Assembly (NCBI RefSeq): GCF_002844555.1
Contig: NZ_PJNI01000005.1
Location: 62,001 to 126,000, forward strand
Direction of reading: 5' to 3'
Source: Brumimicrobium salinarum
Lineage (GTDB): Bacteria > Bacteroidota > Bacteroidia > Flavobacteriales_D > Crocinitomicaceae
DNA: 64,000 bases
Shown: piece after piece, positions 48,349 to 57,925 of the stretch
Position numbering within the stretch: position 1 is the stretch's first letter
Layout of the letters: every line of letters starts with the position of its first letter
The notes under the pieces: generated by a model
The model's database searches: none
What the model was told of the DNA's origin: nothing
Seen by the model: the letters and a program-made list of their open reading frames with translations, nothing else
Position numbers and translations under genes: made by a program

Positions 48349-48386
48349 AAAAAACACTAAATAGTAATCTCTATTTAGTGTTTTTT
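48349..48386 (+). terminator. Terminator after the 46.4-48.3 kb gene pair
   Basis: A 16-bp perfect stem, AAAAAACACTAAATAG (48349-48364) and CTATTTAGTGTTTTTT (48371-48386), with a 6-base loop and a T8 tail. Confidence 0.9.
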
Positions 48387-48486
48387 TTAACGATATTAAA
48401 GTAATTTATTTTTACAATCATTTCATTAATGAATCGAACCCATTCTTTGGTTTGTTGTACAAGTATAAAAATTAAAACAAATCATT

Positions 48487-49392
48487 ATGAAAGAGCTATT
48501 ATTATCTGGGTTGCTTGCAACGCTGTTTATTGGAAATATTAACGCGCAATACAATGCAGTAGCAAAACAAAATGTAATTACTGAAGATGTTAACGTAGAG
48601 GTATACGACGAGTCTACTCAACAAACACGCATTGTCAAACAAGAACGCGAAGTTGCAGCTGATAACTTTGGGAATGCTGAAGGAAACCAATATGATTTAG
48701 CAGTTGATGGCGCTTTTGAAGGTCAAACCATTGCAGTTTTACACTTGTACACTGGAGAAGGATTTGATTTTTCTTTACCGAATATGGCATTAAAAGAAAA
48801 AGGGTTTTCTGTTTATCGCTGGCTCAACAATCCACCTTCTCCTGAAGCTTTAGATTCTGCCTTAGCAAAATCTTGTCAATTGTGGATTATTTCTTCAAGT
48901 GTAAGAAAACTAAATGAGGAACACGCGAAAGTAATTAAAAAGTATTTTGACAGCGGAAAGGGTGTATATATCTGGGGCGACAATTTGCCTTACTATGCTG
49001 ATGCAAATTACATTGCGGAGTACCTCATTGGAAATAAAATGGAAGGAAATATTATGGGCGACCAAACTGTAGGTTTATTAAGAGACGGCAGCAAATCTGG
49101 AATTATGCCTAATCATTTAATTACGACAGGCCTTCAAAATATTTACGAAGGAATTACTATAGCAACAATTGCTACGCATTCAGAACTCACTCCTATAATC
49201 TATGGCTCTCAAGGTAATTTAGTTACCGCAGCCTACGAAAAAGAGGGAAAACGTTTATTAATCGATGGAGGTTTTACACGTTTATTTATAAAATGGGATA
49301 CTGCTGGAACAGTCCGCTACGTTAAAAATGCTGCTGCTTGGTTGGTTAATTATGAACGCTTTGGTGATGCTGTTTTGGCTGATGAAAATTAA
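48487..49392 (+). CDS. Exported protein with a GATase1-like fold, unknown function
   Basis: The 301-residue protein has a signal peptide (1-20, NINAQ) and a domain resembling class I glutamine-amidotransferase folds: IAVLHLYTGEGFDF, a helix, CQLWIISSSVRKLN, KKYFDSGKGVYIWGDNLPYY, and KRLLIDGGFTRLF near the end. The catalytic Cys-His pair is not evident (SSSV stands where the nucleophile elbow would be), so it may be a binding protein. It stands alone between two good terminators. Fold assignment is by pattern only. Confidence 0.7.
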   Translation: MKELLLSGLLATLFIGNINAQYNAVAKQNVITEDVNVEVYDESTQQTRIVKQEREVAADNFGNAEGNQYDLAVDGAFEGQTIAVLHLYTGEGFDFSLPNMALKEKGFSVYRWLNNPPSPEALDSALAKSCQLWIISSSVRKLNEEHAKVIKKYFDSGKGVYIWGDNLPYYADANYIAEYLIGNKMEGNIMGDQTVGLLRDGSKSGIMPNHLITTGLQNIYEGITIATIATHSELTPIIYGSQGNLVTAAYEKEGKRLLIDGGFTRLFIKWDTAGTVRYVKNAAAWLVNYERFGDAVLADEN

Positions 49393-49413
49393 AAACAATT
49401 TGTTTGTTGATTA

Positions 49414-49444
49414 AAAAAAGAGAGCTATGTGAGCTCTCTTTTTT
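49414..49444. terminator. Bidirectional terminator at 49.4 kb
   Basis: AAAAAAGAGAGCT (49414-49426) and AGCTCTCTTTTTT (49432-49444) form a 13-bp stem with a 5-base loop, between the convergent exported-protein gene and the large T9SS cargo gene. Confidence 0.9.
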
Positions 49445-49460
49445 GACTTTATTTTAATTG

Positions 49461-52400
49461 TTAATTCACTATAACTCGAATCGGTTTCAATTCTGTATTT
49501 GAAAATACAACAATATAAGTTCCGGACTGAACATCTGCCCTTTCTATATAAAACTGAGCAACTCCCTTATTGATTTCCACATCTCGAAGCTCAATTATTC
49601 TTCCTGTCATATCTAACACTTGTAATTGAGAGTTCACTGTATCTTCACCCCAAGTCACTTCTACAGAGAAACTACCATTCGAAGGGTTTGGATAAACAAC
49701 CACCTTGTTATTATATGGTTCACAAGAAGCGCTAATTGCATTGAACACTTCAGACGTTCCATTGTAATCAACCTGTTTCAAACGATAATAAAAGATCCCG
49801 CTGCCTGGGTTTTCGTCCACCAAAGTGTAGTGTATAATATCACTTGAATTCCCCGCTGCTTCAAGCTCACCAACAGTTGACCAACTGATCATATCACGAC
49901 TTTTCTCAACTATAAAATGCGTGGAATTAGACTCACTTGAGGTACTCCAATTTATTCTTGCGCTTTCCTCAAAACAATTAACCTCAAATGAAGTTAAAGT
50001 TACCGGCAATGGGTTGATATCATAAACACTCCCAAAACCAAAGTTTGACCATCCAGAAACTCCTTCACGAGAAACTGTCGGCATTAAAATTGTTCCTGTT
50101 GGTGGCAAATGAACCGCCGGACAAAACCAATCTGGACTATTCAACACCACACGTTTTAACAAAGTCAACTTAGACAAATCAGTAATAGTAGTATAGCCTT
50201 CGCCAGTACAAGAAATTGTGTATAAACCATCTATCAACTTCCCAACCTCATTATCAATTTTCCAATACCCTTGGTCTTCTGTTGTAGTAACATCAAATAA
50301 AGCTCCTCCTGTGTTGGCCGCTGGAATAGTCAAACCGGCTGGCCCCATCGGAACATTAATGTACTCCACCGTTAAATGTCCACCATCTGTTGATGCCGTT
50401 GTAAATTCAATTTTTGTATTTCTATTTTTCAAACCTCCATCATCATATCCCATTGGATACAATCCCGTTTGATCACCTAAGTTAGTACCATCAAACCAAC
50501 GTCTCATTCTTCCCACTACATAGCCGTTACTATGGTTTAAGATTCCTTTTTGTATTGTTGACAACCCTAATTCCAATAAATTTGCATTGGTAAAAATATG
50601 TCCCTGTGTCATCACCAATTCATTTTGCGCTTGTAAATCTCTATTTAGCAACACATTTCCTGAAGGCTTATTGACGGTCATTTTATAAAAATCAATTACA
50701 CCTGCGCCAGAAACGGTTTGGTCTGTTATTCCTGTAAAACGGAAAACCCTTTCTGTTGTACCTGACAAAACACTTAAAGTTCCATCAACGAGCAGGTCTC
50801 CTTTTAATTCAAAACCAGTTCCAAATTCTGTTGTTGCTGTATTGTAATTGACTAAACCAGAGCCATTATCAACATGCATATTTCCATAAATCAACATGGG
50901 TTGCACATTGAAATTCGCATTACTTACCAAACAAGTAGAACTACCTGTTACTCCAATGTCGAAATCTCCTTTTACTGTTGCAAACCCTGTACTTCCATTA
51001 AAAGAGTTAAAGTTTCCTCCAAAAGAATATGCAGTAGCCGTAGTATTTTCAAATGATAGATTCGGATAAAAGAAGTCAATTGTCCCTACAGTTGGATCAC
51101 CGTCATTATTAAATCGGTAAATCCAACCTGCTGTTGCTGGAATATTAGCCATTCCACCTTCGTATACATCTCTATAGAAGTCAACATCACTTTCGTTACT
51201 TTTTATTACAGTACCGTTAGCACCCAGTTCCCAAGTAGCACCAGTAACGAAAACCATTACATTCGTTGCGTTTGTCCTATCGAATAATGTTCCGTTTACT
51301 ATAAAATCTGAAGCGGCAACGCTATTATTTACGGTTAACTGAGCATTGGCTTCAATTTCTAAAGTCCCTGTATTTTCAATAGTTACCTTATCAATCGTCA
51401 CATCATCAGTTCCAGTCAAATCCAAACGAATATACGTTCCTGCTTGAATAATTACTTCTGAAGAGTTTATGTCTCTTGGATAGGTACACGCTGGAACATA
51501 AGTAATATAATCGAAAGACATTTCCCAATTGGTGTAATCTGACCAAACTCCATTTGACCCCGCTACAGAACGATAAATCGGACGAGAATCTGTGTTAAAT
51601 TGTGCAGCATCTGAAGCAGATGAACATCCTGACTCTGAAACTTCACAATAGAACTGAAAGTCTTCCATAAAAGCAAGATCACCAGTGATAGATAAGTTAG
51701 AAGTTGTTTCGCCCGTAATTGTTACTCCTGGTAAATTTGTAGAGTTAACAGTTAACCACGTATTTGTTGTTGGATCGTTAAATTTCCAAGAATAAGTCAC
51801 TCCAGGAGTTGTTGAAGTAACAGACATATTTAATGAACATCCGCTAACATCAGTTGGTGAAGTAACATCAATATTCGTTGCAGGAGGTAGGGTAAAAACA
51901 CCTAAATCGGAGCAATCATTACTACCTGTTGTCCAACCCACGGTAGGATAAACATCAGAAGGAGCGACTCCTGAAGGATTAATATCTCTCATAATCGTAT
52001 AACCAGTATTATTTGGAGTAGAAACATCATCTACCACTGTTCCATTTTTCACTAAACGAATTCTGTCATTTTCATTAATCCCCCATTCTCCCGGTGTCTG
52101 AAAATCAACCGAAAGACCAGAGCAAGTCACATCTGAATGCAATTGAATTACAAAAACACTCATGGGTGGAACCGTTCCAACTAAGTCAATCAAATTATGA
52201 CTTCCTGTTAAATTCAACTCTCCATATCTTTCAATTTGATATACTCCTGTAAGTACAATTGGAGAACTCGTTGGATTGTATAACTCTAAATACCAGCCAT
52301 TTCCAGGTGAGTGATCATAAACCTCAGACATAAACAAATCTGTATAACCAGGATATGCTGAGCAAGTCCCACTTGAAGTTGTCAAACTATAGGTGTCAAC

Positions 52401-54095
52401 ACTCACCTCTTCACAAGCACTTGCATCAAAGACAGAGATCGTTTCGCTGTTTCCAATTCCTGCAGGTACTTCAGCAGTAATCGTGTTATCATCAACAATT
52501 GTAAAACTAGTAGCATCCACCGTTCCAAACTTCACCTCTGTTGTTCCTGTAAAACCTGAACCTGTAATGCTAATTATTGTTCCCGCCGGACCAGAATTAG
52601 GGAGGAAAGAAGTGATGGATGCTATGGGTGTGCACACAACAATCGGTTCACAAATAATTTCAACATTTCCTATATGGACTCTTTTACCTGAGACAGTACT
52701 AAATTCAATAATCGGATCTGCTGGAACTGATGTAAAGGTTAACACCACTTCATCAAAAGAAGTGGACAGAGAAGTTACTAATTGCGAAGTTCCATTTACT
52801 GTAACCGTTACTTCTGTTTCAGAAGCACTCCAACCTTTTGCTCTAAACTTTAATGTAATGTCACCAGCGGTAACACCAGTTGCAGTTGTTGAAATAGAAC
52901 CTGCAGTACTGCCCGAAGCCAACCTAATTGTATTTGTAGGGGAACCACCAGAATCGGTATGTCCTGAAGATGTATATCCAGACGTATTAGGAAAATCAGG
53001 TCCATTCATTGAAAAACAAGGTCCAACATAAACATCCCACTGTGCATACAGCGTCACATCTGTGCCACCCATTGTATACGCATCGTTATCTGCATAAACT
53101 ACAGCGCCACTTGCAGAGGTTGACCAACCAGCAAAGACATAACCTGTTCTCGTAAATGTATTTGAGTTTAAGTTTGCCGTAGCTCCTGAAACAATAGTTT
53201 GATTAGGCATGGTTCCTGTTCCTCCGTTTGAATTAAAGATGATGTCATAAGCTTCGTAGACCTCACCTGAAAGACTAACGACTGGTTCATTTGCGGAAGG
53301 AACACCTCCACCGGCAATTAAGATCATATCATTATAATTTCCCACAATTAAACCAGCCTTTAATCGCACGTAAATTGTTTGTGAAACAGAAGTTAAAAGT
53401 CCTAAGTCTATATAATCCGAAAATGAGATGTTATCAGATGAAATTTCAAACTCAGTACCTGTCAGTAATTCTATGGCATCTGTTCCATTAAGATTTGAGC
53501 CTGTCAACTCAAAAGTTTGCACAGCAGAAGGGCCAGAGCCTAAATTGTAATCTAATCCAGCTAAAGACGTTGGTGTAGCAACTAAAGTAGGCCCAACAGG
53601 AGGAGTTGCTTCTAATATTAAGTTTTGTAACCGAATTCCTCTTCCTGATGTTGCATTATGGGAAATTCTTAAGACAACTTGATTGGAAACACTTGACAAA
53701 GAAAAGGAATGGGTAACATAACCACCGGTTGTAACAGGTGAGGTATAAGTCTGGGTAAAAGTTGTTCCACCATCATACGAAACTTCTACTATTGCACTTC
53801 CGTGTGAACCAGAACCAAATGATTCAATATTGAATGAAAATTCTGCCGATCCATAAGCGCTTAAATCATAGCTTGCTGTGGTAATTACATCTGAAGGGTT
53901 TCCAGCATCCACCAAATAATAACTCCCTCTATCAATATTATTTGTCGTAACATTATTAACTCCACTCCATCCAGCAGGAAATGCACCTCCTCCTGCTTCT
54001 GAAAAAATAGTTGTCTGTGCAAGAAATGCATTCCAATTTATTTGTACTAGCAAAGAAACAAACAAGAGAAGCAAACTAAATATTCTATTTTTCAT
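49461..54095 (-). CDS. Very large multidomain T9SS-secreted surface protein
   Basis: The 1544-residue protein has a signal peptide, a jelly-roll-like domain (about 30-165), a choice-of-anchor/Ig-like region, an InlB B-repeat (about 280-350; IIFNSNGGTGTMPNQTIV, GYVFAGWS, LYAQWDV), an IPT/TIG domain (ITSFLPNSGPAGTIISITG, near 490), a lamin-tail-like LTD domain (about 580-700), a repeat region with VNNSVAASDFIVNGTL, and a C-terminal type A sorting domain (VVYPNPSNGSFSVEV, QSGTYIVVF). A probable adhesin or surface scaffold. A 212-codon antisense reading frame inside it (52393-53031) is a shadow. Confidence 0.88.
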   Translation of the reverse strand: MKNRIFSLLLLFVSLLVQINWNAFLAQTTIFSEAGGGAFPAGWSGVNNVTTNNIDRGSYYLVDAGNPSDVITTASYDLSAYGSAEFSFNIESFGSGSHGSAIVEVSYDGGTTFTQTYTSPVTTGGYVTHSFSLSSVSNQVVLRISHNATSGRGIRLQNLILEATPPVGPTLVATPTSLAGLDYNLGSGPSAVQTFELTGSNLNGTDAIELLTGTEFEISSDNISFSDYIDLGLLTSVSQTIYVRLKAGLIVGNYNDMILIAGGGVPSANEPVVSLSGEVYEAYDIIFNSNGGTGTMPNQTIVSGATANLNSNTFTRTGYVFAGWSTSASGAVVYADNDAYTMGGTDVTLYAQWDVYVGPCFSMNGPDFPNTSGYTSSGHTDSGGSPTNTIRLASGSTAGSISTTATGVTAGDITLKFRAKGWSASETEVTVTVNGTSQLVTSLSTSFDEVVLTFTSVPADPIIEFSTVSGKRVHIGNVEIICEPIVVCTPIASITSFLPNSGPAGTIISITGSGFTGTTEVKFGTVDATSFTIVDDNTITAEVPAGIGNSETISVFDASACEEVSVDTYSLTTSSGTCSAYPGYTDLFMSEVYDHSPGNGWYLELYNPTSSPIVLTGVYQIERYGELNLTGSHNLIDLVGTVPPMSVFVIQLHSDVTCSGLSVDFQTPGEWGINENDRIRLVKNGTVVDDVSTPNNTGYTIMRDINPSGVAPSDVYPTVGWTTGSNDCSDLGVFTLPPATNIDVTSPTDVSGCSLNMSVTSTTPGVTYSWKFNDPTTNTWLTVNSTNLPGVTITGETTSNLSITGDLAFMEDFQFYCEVSESGCSSASDAAQFNTDSRPIYRSVAGSNGVWSDYTNWEMSFDYITYVPACTYPRDINSSEVIIQAGTYIRLDLTGTDDVTIDKVTIENTGTLEIEANAQLTVNNSVAASDFIVNGTLFDRTNATNVMVFVTGATWELGANGTVIKSNESDVDFYRDVYEGGMANIPATAGWIYRFNNDGDPTVGTIDFFYPNLSFENTTATAYSFGGNFNSFNGSTGFATVKGDFDIGVTGSSTCLVSNANFNVQPMLIYGNMHVDNGSGLVNYNTATTEFGTGFELKGDLLVDGTLSVLSGTTERVFRFTGITDQTVSGAGVIDFYKMTVNKPSGNVLLNRDLQAQNELVMTQGHIFTNANLLELGLSTIQKGILNHSNGYVVGRMRRWFDGTNLGDQTGLYPMGYDDGGLKNRNTKIEFTTASTDGGHLTVEYINVPMGPAGLTIPAANTGGALFDVTTTEDQGYWKIDNEVGKLIDGLYTISCTGEGYTTITDLSKLTLLKRVVLNSPDWFCPAVHLPPTGTILMPTVSREGVSGWSNFGFGSVYDINPLPVTLTSFEVNCFEESARINWSTSSESNSTHFIVEKSRDMISWSTVGELEAAGNSSDIIHYTLVDENPGSGIFYYRLKQVDYNGTSEVFNAISASCEPYNNKVVVYPNPSNGSFSVEVTWGEDTVNSQLQVLDMTGRIIELRDVEINKGVAQFYIERADVQSGTYIVVFSNTELKPIRVIVN

Positions 54096-54279
54096 AAGGG
54101 TGTATTTGAAGAATTCATTTCATTAAAATTCCAATACGAATCTAGTGGAAAAAAAATAAAAGAATATAATCTAACTTCATTTTTCTGTATTAAATAATTA
54201 TTAATCTGGACAAATCCCTTATTCTTTCTCCATTAATCAAACGCTCAAAAGAATTTCTTTAACTTAGCTGCCTAGCAAT

Positions 54280-55203
54280 ATGAAAGCAAATTGGATAAAT
54301 CAAAAGAACATTGATCGTGAACAATGGGATAAATTGGTGCAACAAACACCTAAGGTTTCCATATATGTTCTCTCATTCTACCTTGATGCTACAGCAATTG
54401 ATTGGGAAGCTTACATCGCCGAGGACTTTTCTTTCGCTATTCCCGTGGGTGTGGTCCGTAAAGGAGGAATTTCTAGAGTTTATCCTCCCCTATTCCAAAG
54501 ATACATTGAACCCATTGGCGATGTTTCAAAAATTGATTGGGAAAAATTTCAAACATCTTTATTAGAACGTTACGCAAAGGGAGATTTAAGTTTTAAAACT
54601 ACTATTCCTACGCTTGAAAAAAACAAAACCATTCGTCTCTCGAAACATATTCATCAAGTTGTAGACGCAGATCAACTCAAATTGAAAACACAAGCCAAAC
54701 GAATGATTAAGCGTTTTTCAAAAACCGATTATGAAATTCGTGAAGTGCATATTGACACTGATGAATTGTCGAAGTTAATAGCTAAAGAACTCGCTAAAAA
54801 ACTACCGATATACGCTACCTCGGATGTTCATTTTTTATTTGATGTCATAAAAAAAGCAGAAAAAGAAGGTTATATCTACAAAGTTGGAGTATTTGAAGAC
54901 AATATCTTAAAAGGTGGATTGATCGGATTAAAGTTCAACAACACGTTACTTTATTTAAAAGGTACAGCTATGGAAAAACTTCAACAAGAAGGTGCAATGT
55001 ATGCTTTAATGAATCATTTTATACAATATGGCTTTAAAGAAAATTGCGGGATAGACTTTGGTGGTTCTCGTGTAAAAGGAATTCAATTTTTTAACCAACG
55101 TTTTAATGGACAAGACACCGAATATTTCAATTATTCTTGGGATAATTCTCCGTTTTGGTTTAAATGGATGTATAAAATATATTCAAAAGTAAAAAGAAAG
55201 TAA
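54280..55203 (+). CDS. FemAB/GNAT-like acyltransferase domain protein
   Basis: The 307-residue protein resembles two-lobed FemAB-type GNAT proteins: RVYPPLFQRYIEP near residue 65, a central basic helix (KTQAKRMIKRFSKTDY), and the C-terminal lobe with GVFEDNILKGGLIGLKFNNTLLYLKGTA, YALMNHFIQYGFKENCGIDFGGSRVKGIQFFNQRF. Such proteins transfer aminoacyl or acyl groups in the cytoplasm. It is a monocistronic plus-strand gene. The reaction is not known. Confidence 0.72.
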   Translation: MKANWINQKNIDREQWDKLVQQTPKVSIYVLSFYLDATAIDWEAYIAEDFSFAIPVGVVRKGGISRVYPPLFQRYIEPIGDVSKIDWEKFQTSLLERYAKGDLSFKTTIPTLEKNKTIRLSKHIHQVVDADQLKLKTQAKRMIKRFSKTDYEIREVHIDTDELSKLIAKELAKKLPIYATSDVHFLFDVIKKAEKEGYIYKVGVFEDNILKGGLIGLKFNNTLLYLKGTAMEKLQQEGAMYALMNHFIQYGFKENCGIDFGGSRVKGIQFFNQRFNGQDTEYFNYSWDNSPFWFKWMYKIYSKVKRK

Positions 55204-55229
55204 ACAGGTTTCACTTTTGAGAATATTCA

Positions 55230-55261
55230 TTGGTTCAAAACATATTATATTACTACCTTTG
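55230..55261 (+). promoter_or_regulatory. Promoter of the 55283 membrane gene and SPFH operon
   Basis: TTG at 55230-55232 and TACCTTTG at 55254-55261 are 21 bp apart, a full match to TTG-N17-23-TAnnTTTG, ending 21 bp before the start codon. Confidence 0.6.
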
Positions 55262-55282
55262 CATCTCTTAATTAAATAATTA

Positions 55283-55483
55283 ATGAATATTCGAAATAGA
55301 CAAATCTTCAGAATCATTCTAGGATCAATCATAATTGGGGGTTCACTTTATGTTTCATTTAGGTATTTGTTTAAATCTCCACCCTTTTTTAAAATTCTAG
55401 TTTTAATTGCTTTGGTGGCGATCATATATTTAACTATTGATTATATCGTAAAAAAAGGAAAACAAGATAGATATGGAAACTAA
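55283..55483 (+). CDS. Small two-helix membrane protein
   Basis: The 66-residue protein has hydrophobic segments near residues 11-29 and 37-53 with a basic cytoplasmic tail (KKGKQDRYGN). No family is recognised. Its last 11 bp overlap the start of the SPFH gene, so the two are translationally coupled and probably form a complex. It has a good promoter directly upstream. Confidence 0.7.
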   Translation: MNIRNRQIFRIILGSIIIGGSLYVSFRYLFKSPPFFKILVLIALVAIIYLTIDYIVKKGKQDRYGN

Positions 55484-56312
55484 AAAAATGGTAAGGTTGG
55501 TTGCAATTGGAGCAGTAGCACTGATTGCATTAGTAATATTTTTAAATTCATGGGTAGATGTAAAACCTGGAGAACGTGGTTTCGTTTTTAAACCCTTCAA
55601 TTCACCAAGTATTGATACAAATGACGTTTATATGGAAGGTACGTATTTTATCCTTCCTTGGAACCAAATGATCAATTACGAAGTAGTAAACAAATCTAAA
55701 CAGTATGTTCAAAAAGTAATGGACATCAATGGTACAGATGTAACTGTAGAGGTTTCTGTTAACTATAACATCATCCCAACAGCTGTTGCTAATTTGCACA
55801 TGAAACATCGTGAAAACTATACGATTTTTATTGATGATAAAGCAAAAGGAGCGATAAAAGATGTTATTGGACGCTATACGTATGAACAGGTATACGCTTC
55901 AAAACGTGAGGCATTAGAAGGGGAAATTGAAGATATTTTAGAACGTGATTTCGATGGAAACTTTCTTCATCTTAACTATGTAGAAATTGCAGATGTAAAT
56001 CTTCCAGAAAACATTGCAGCACAAATCGAGGAAAAAGAAACACAGAAACAAAGAAACCTTACAGCAAAAGAAAAGCAAAAGGAACAAGAGTATCTTGCTA
56101 ATGCCAGAATTGAGAAGGCGCGAGGGGATTCTTCTTTAATTATTTCTGCAAAATTTAAAGCGGAAGCAATTCGATTGGAGGCAGAACAAATTGCAAGAAA
56201 CCCGCAATACATCGAATTGAAAAAATGGGAAAAATGGGAAGGCGGAGGCTCTCCTTACGGAACTAACAACGTATTTGGAGATAAAGCAATTAGTATTCTT
56301 AAGTCAAATTAA
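55473..56312 (+). CDS. SPFH/Band 7 (prohibitin-like) membrane protein
   Basis: The 279-residue protein has a membrane helix (about 8-27), an SPFH domain (VDVKPGERGFVFKPFNSPS through VTVEVSVNYNIIPTAV and YEQVYASKREALEGEIEDIL) and a C-terminal coiled coil rich in Glu, Lys and Ala (about 180-240). Such proteins form rings that organise membrane proteins and proteases. It follows a 66-residue membrane protein with an 11-bp overlap. Confidence 0.9.
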   Translation: METKKMVRLVAIGAVALIALVIFLNSWVDVKPGERGFVFKPFNSPSIDTNDVYMEGTYFILPWNQMINYEVVNKSKQYVQKVMDINGTDVTVEVSVNYNIIPTAVANLHMKHRENYTIFIDDKAKGAIKDVIGRYTYEQVYASKREALEGEIEDILERDFDGNFLHLNYVEIADVNLPENIAAQIEEKETQKQRNLTAKEKQKEQEYLANARIEKARGDSSLIISAKFKAEAIRLEAEQIARNPQYIELKKWEKWEGGGSPYGTNNVFGDKAISILKSN

Positions 56313-56342
56313 GACCTAAAAAAGAATAAATGTTAGTATGAG

Positions 56343-56370
56343 AAAGCGGTTTATCAATGTAGACCGCTTT
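56343..56370 (+). terminator. Terminator after the SPFH gene
   Basis: AAAGCGGT (56343-56350) and ACCGCTTT (56363-56370) form an 8-bp stem followed by a T run. Confidence 0.85.
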
Positions 56371-56459
56371 TTTTTATGGAGCAAACTATTTTACGTAATA
56401 ACTGTTACTCATACATTAGTTGAATTAACTTAAATTTACCGATATATCAAATTAAACAC

Positions 56460-57347
56460 ATGGACAAATACATAGATTTATTTGTAATGACGTATATAGG
56501 TTACGCTAATTATTTATGGAAAACGATAAAAGAACCTTTCCTTGAAGGGGATTTCAATTTTTTTTATTTCGTTATTGTAATCTCTTTGGTGGTATGGGGA
56601 TTGGAGTTAATTATTCCATGGCGAAAAGACCAAAAAGCATTCAGAAAAGACTTTTGGCTAGACACTTTTTATATGTTTTTTAACTTCTTTATTTTTAATC
56701 TATTATTGTACATTGCCTTATCCTCGGTTACAGTGGAGCTTTTAAACAATTTACTCGCGCCTTTAGGGTATCAAGGCGGTCACTTAATTGACTTGTCAAA
56801 CTTACACTGGGGAATACAGCTTTTCTTATTTTTTATTATTGCAGATTTCGTGCAATGGTGTGTTCACATTCTACTGCATCGCATACCTTTTTTATGGAAA
56901 ATCCACAAGGTTCATCATTCGGTGAAAGAAATGGGATTCGCAGCACACATGCGCTATCATTTTGGTGAAACCTTTGTTTATAATTCCATAAAATACATTT
57001 CACTTTCTATGATTTTTGGATTTCAATTAGAAATGGCATTTATTGTATACACAATAGCAATCACGATTGGCCATTTGAATCATGCGAACTTAGGATGGGA
57101 TTATGGTCCTTTGAGATACATCTTAAACAATCCAAAAATGCACATTTGGCACCATTCCAAAGCGTTACCTAAAGAACATCCCTACGGAATGAATTACGGA
57201 ATATCTTTAAGCATTTGGGATTATATTTTTAGAACAAATTACATTCCTCATGACGGTAGAGATATTGAACTAGGCTTTCATGATGATGAAAATTATGCGT
57301 CAGGATTTTTCGAACAACTCATTGCTCCCTTTCGAAAGGAAAAATAA
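56460..57347 (+). CDS. Sterol desaturase/fatty acid hydroxylase family protein
   Basis: The 295-residue membrane protein has the eight-histidine di-iron pattern of the fatty-acid-hydroxylase superfamily: H136 and H140 (VHILLH), H149 and H152/153 (IHKVHHS), H205 and H208 (HLNH), H228 and H231/232 (MHIWHHS), with hydrophobic helices at about 35-52, 68-95 and 118-135. It would hydroxylate or desaturate a lipid using O2. It is followed after 36 bp by a small gene. Substrate unknown. Confidence 0.9.
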   Translation: MDKYIDLFVMTYIGYANYLWKTIKEPFLEGDFNFFYFVIVISLVVWGLELIIPWRKDQKAFRKDFWLDTFYMFFNFFIFNLLLYIALSSVTVELLNNLLAPLGYQGGHLIDLSNLHWGIQLFLFFIIADFVQWCVHILLHRIPFLWKIHKVHHSVKEMGFAAHMRYHFGETFVYNSIKYISLSMIFGFQLEMAFIVYTIAITIGHLNHANLGWDYGPLRYILNNPKMHIWHHSKALPKEHPYGMNYGISLSIWDYIFRTNYIPHDGRDIELGFHDDENYASGFFEQLIAPFRKEK

Positions 57348-57383
57348 TACCTGTAAGAAAAATCGGATAAACTTTAAAAAACA

Positions 57384-57593
57384 ATGAAAAAAAACAACAT
57401 TCTTCTGGCTTTAGTTGCTTCGTTAACATTAGGATTAGCGCCATTTACTCCTGAACCTCATCTTTTTGGCAAAATCCGTTGGGTTATAGGGGGAGCAGAA
57501 GGAATGCAAGTAATGGATTGGTTTGATTTAGTCATGCATGGTGCGCCTTGGATTTGGTTGATTGTGGAATTGGTGAAGCTTTTCAAAAAGTAG
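57384..57593 (+). CDS. Small membrane protein of unknown function (69 residues)
   Basis: The protein has an N-terminal hydrophobic segment (LLALVASLTLGLAPF, residues 6-20), a conserved-looking middle (EPHLFGKIRWVIGGAEGM) and a C-terminal helix (HGAPWIWLIVELVKLFKK). I recall similar small proteins in other Flavobacteriia, without a known role. It follows the hydroxylase gene by 36 bp and probably shares its message. Confidence 0.72.
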   Translation: MKKNNILLALVASLTLGLAPFTPEPHLFGKIRWVIGGAEGMQVMDWFDLVMHGAPWIWLIVELVKLFKK

Positions 57594-57925
57594 GCTCTTC
57601 GTAAAGATTTATTGCAAATAAACATAATCTACTGTGCTCTAAATTCTTTCCCCTCCAGTCCATTTAAATAATTATATTACAATTTCTTTTGACTTCAAAA
57701 AAATAAGCTTTTAATCAAGAAGAACATTTCAAGCACATAAAAGGCAACTAATTAAATATAAGGTTCGTTATAAGATTGTATTAATTTTTAATGAATTCTA
57801 ATCATAATTTGTAATTTTGATTGATCTTAAAATATTCGTTATTAAATATCAAAAAAGATTGAATTAATAAAACAACAGTTTCATCAATTTATACACATTT
57901 CGTAAATTGATTATAAATTAAAAAT
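57594..57925. other. Intergenic spacer without recognised features
   Basis: The spacer between the 69-residue gene and the large T9SS cargo gene is very AT-rich. A TAATTTTG near 57810 could be a -7 element, but no TTG lies at the required spacing. No gene or RNA gene is seen. Confidence 0.6.

Noticed and set aside
52393-53031. 212-codon plus-strand reading frame
   Set aside because: It lies antisense within the 1544-residue T9SS gene, has Ser/Val/Pro-rich composition typical of a shadow frame, no signal or domain, and no promoter.
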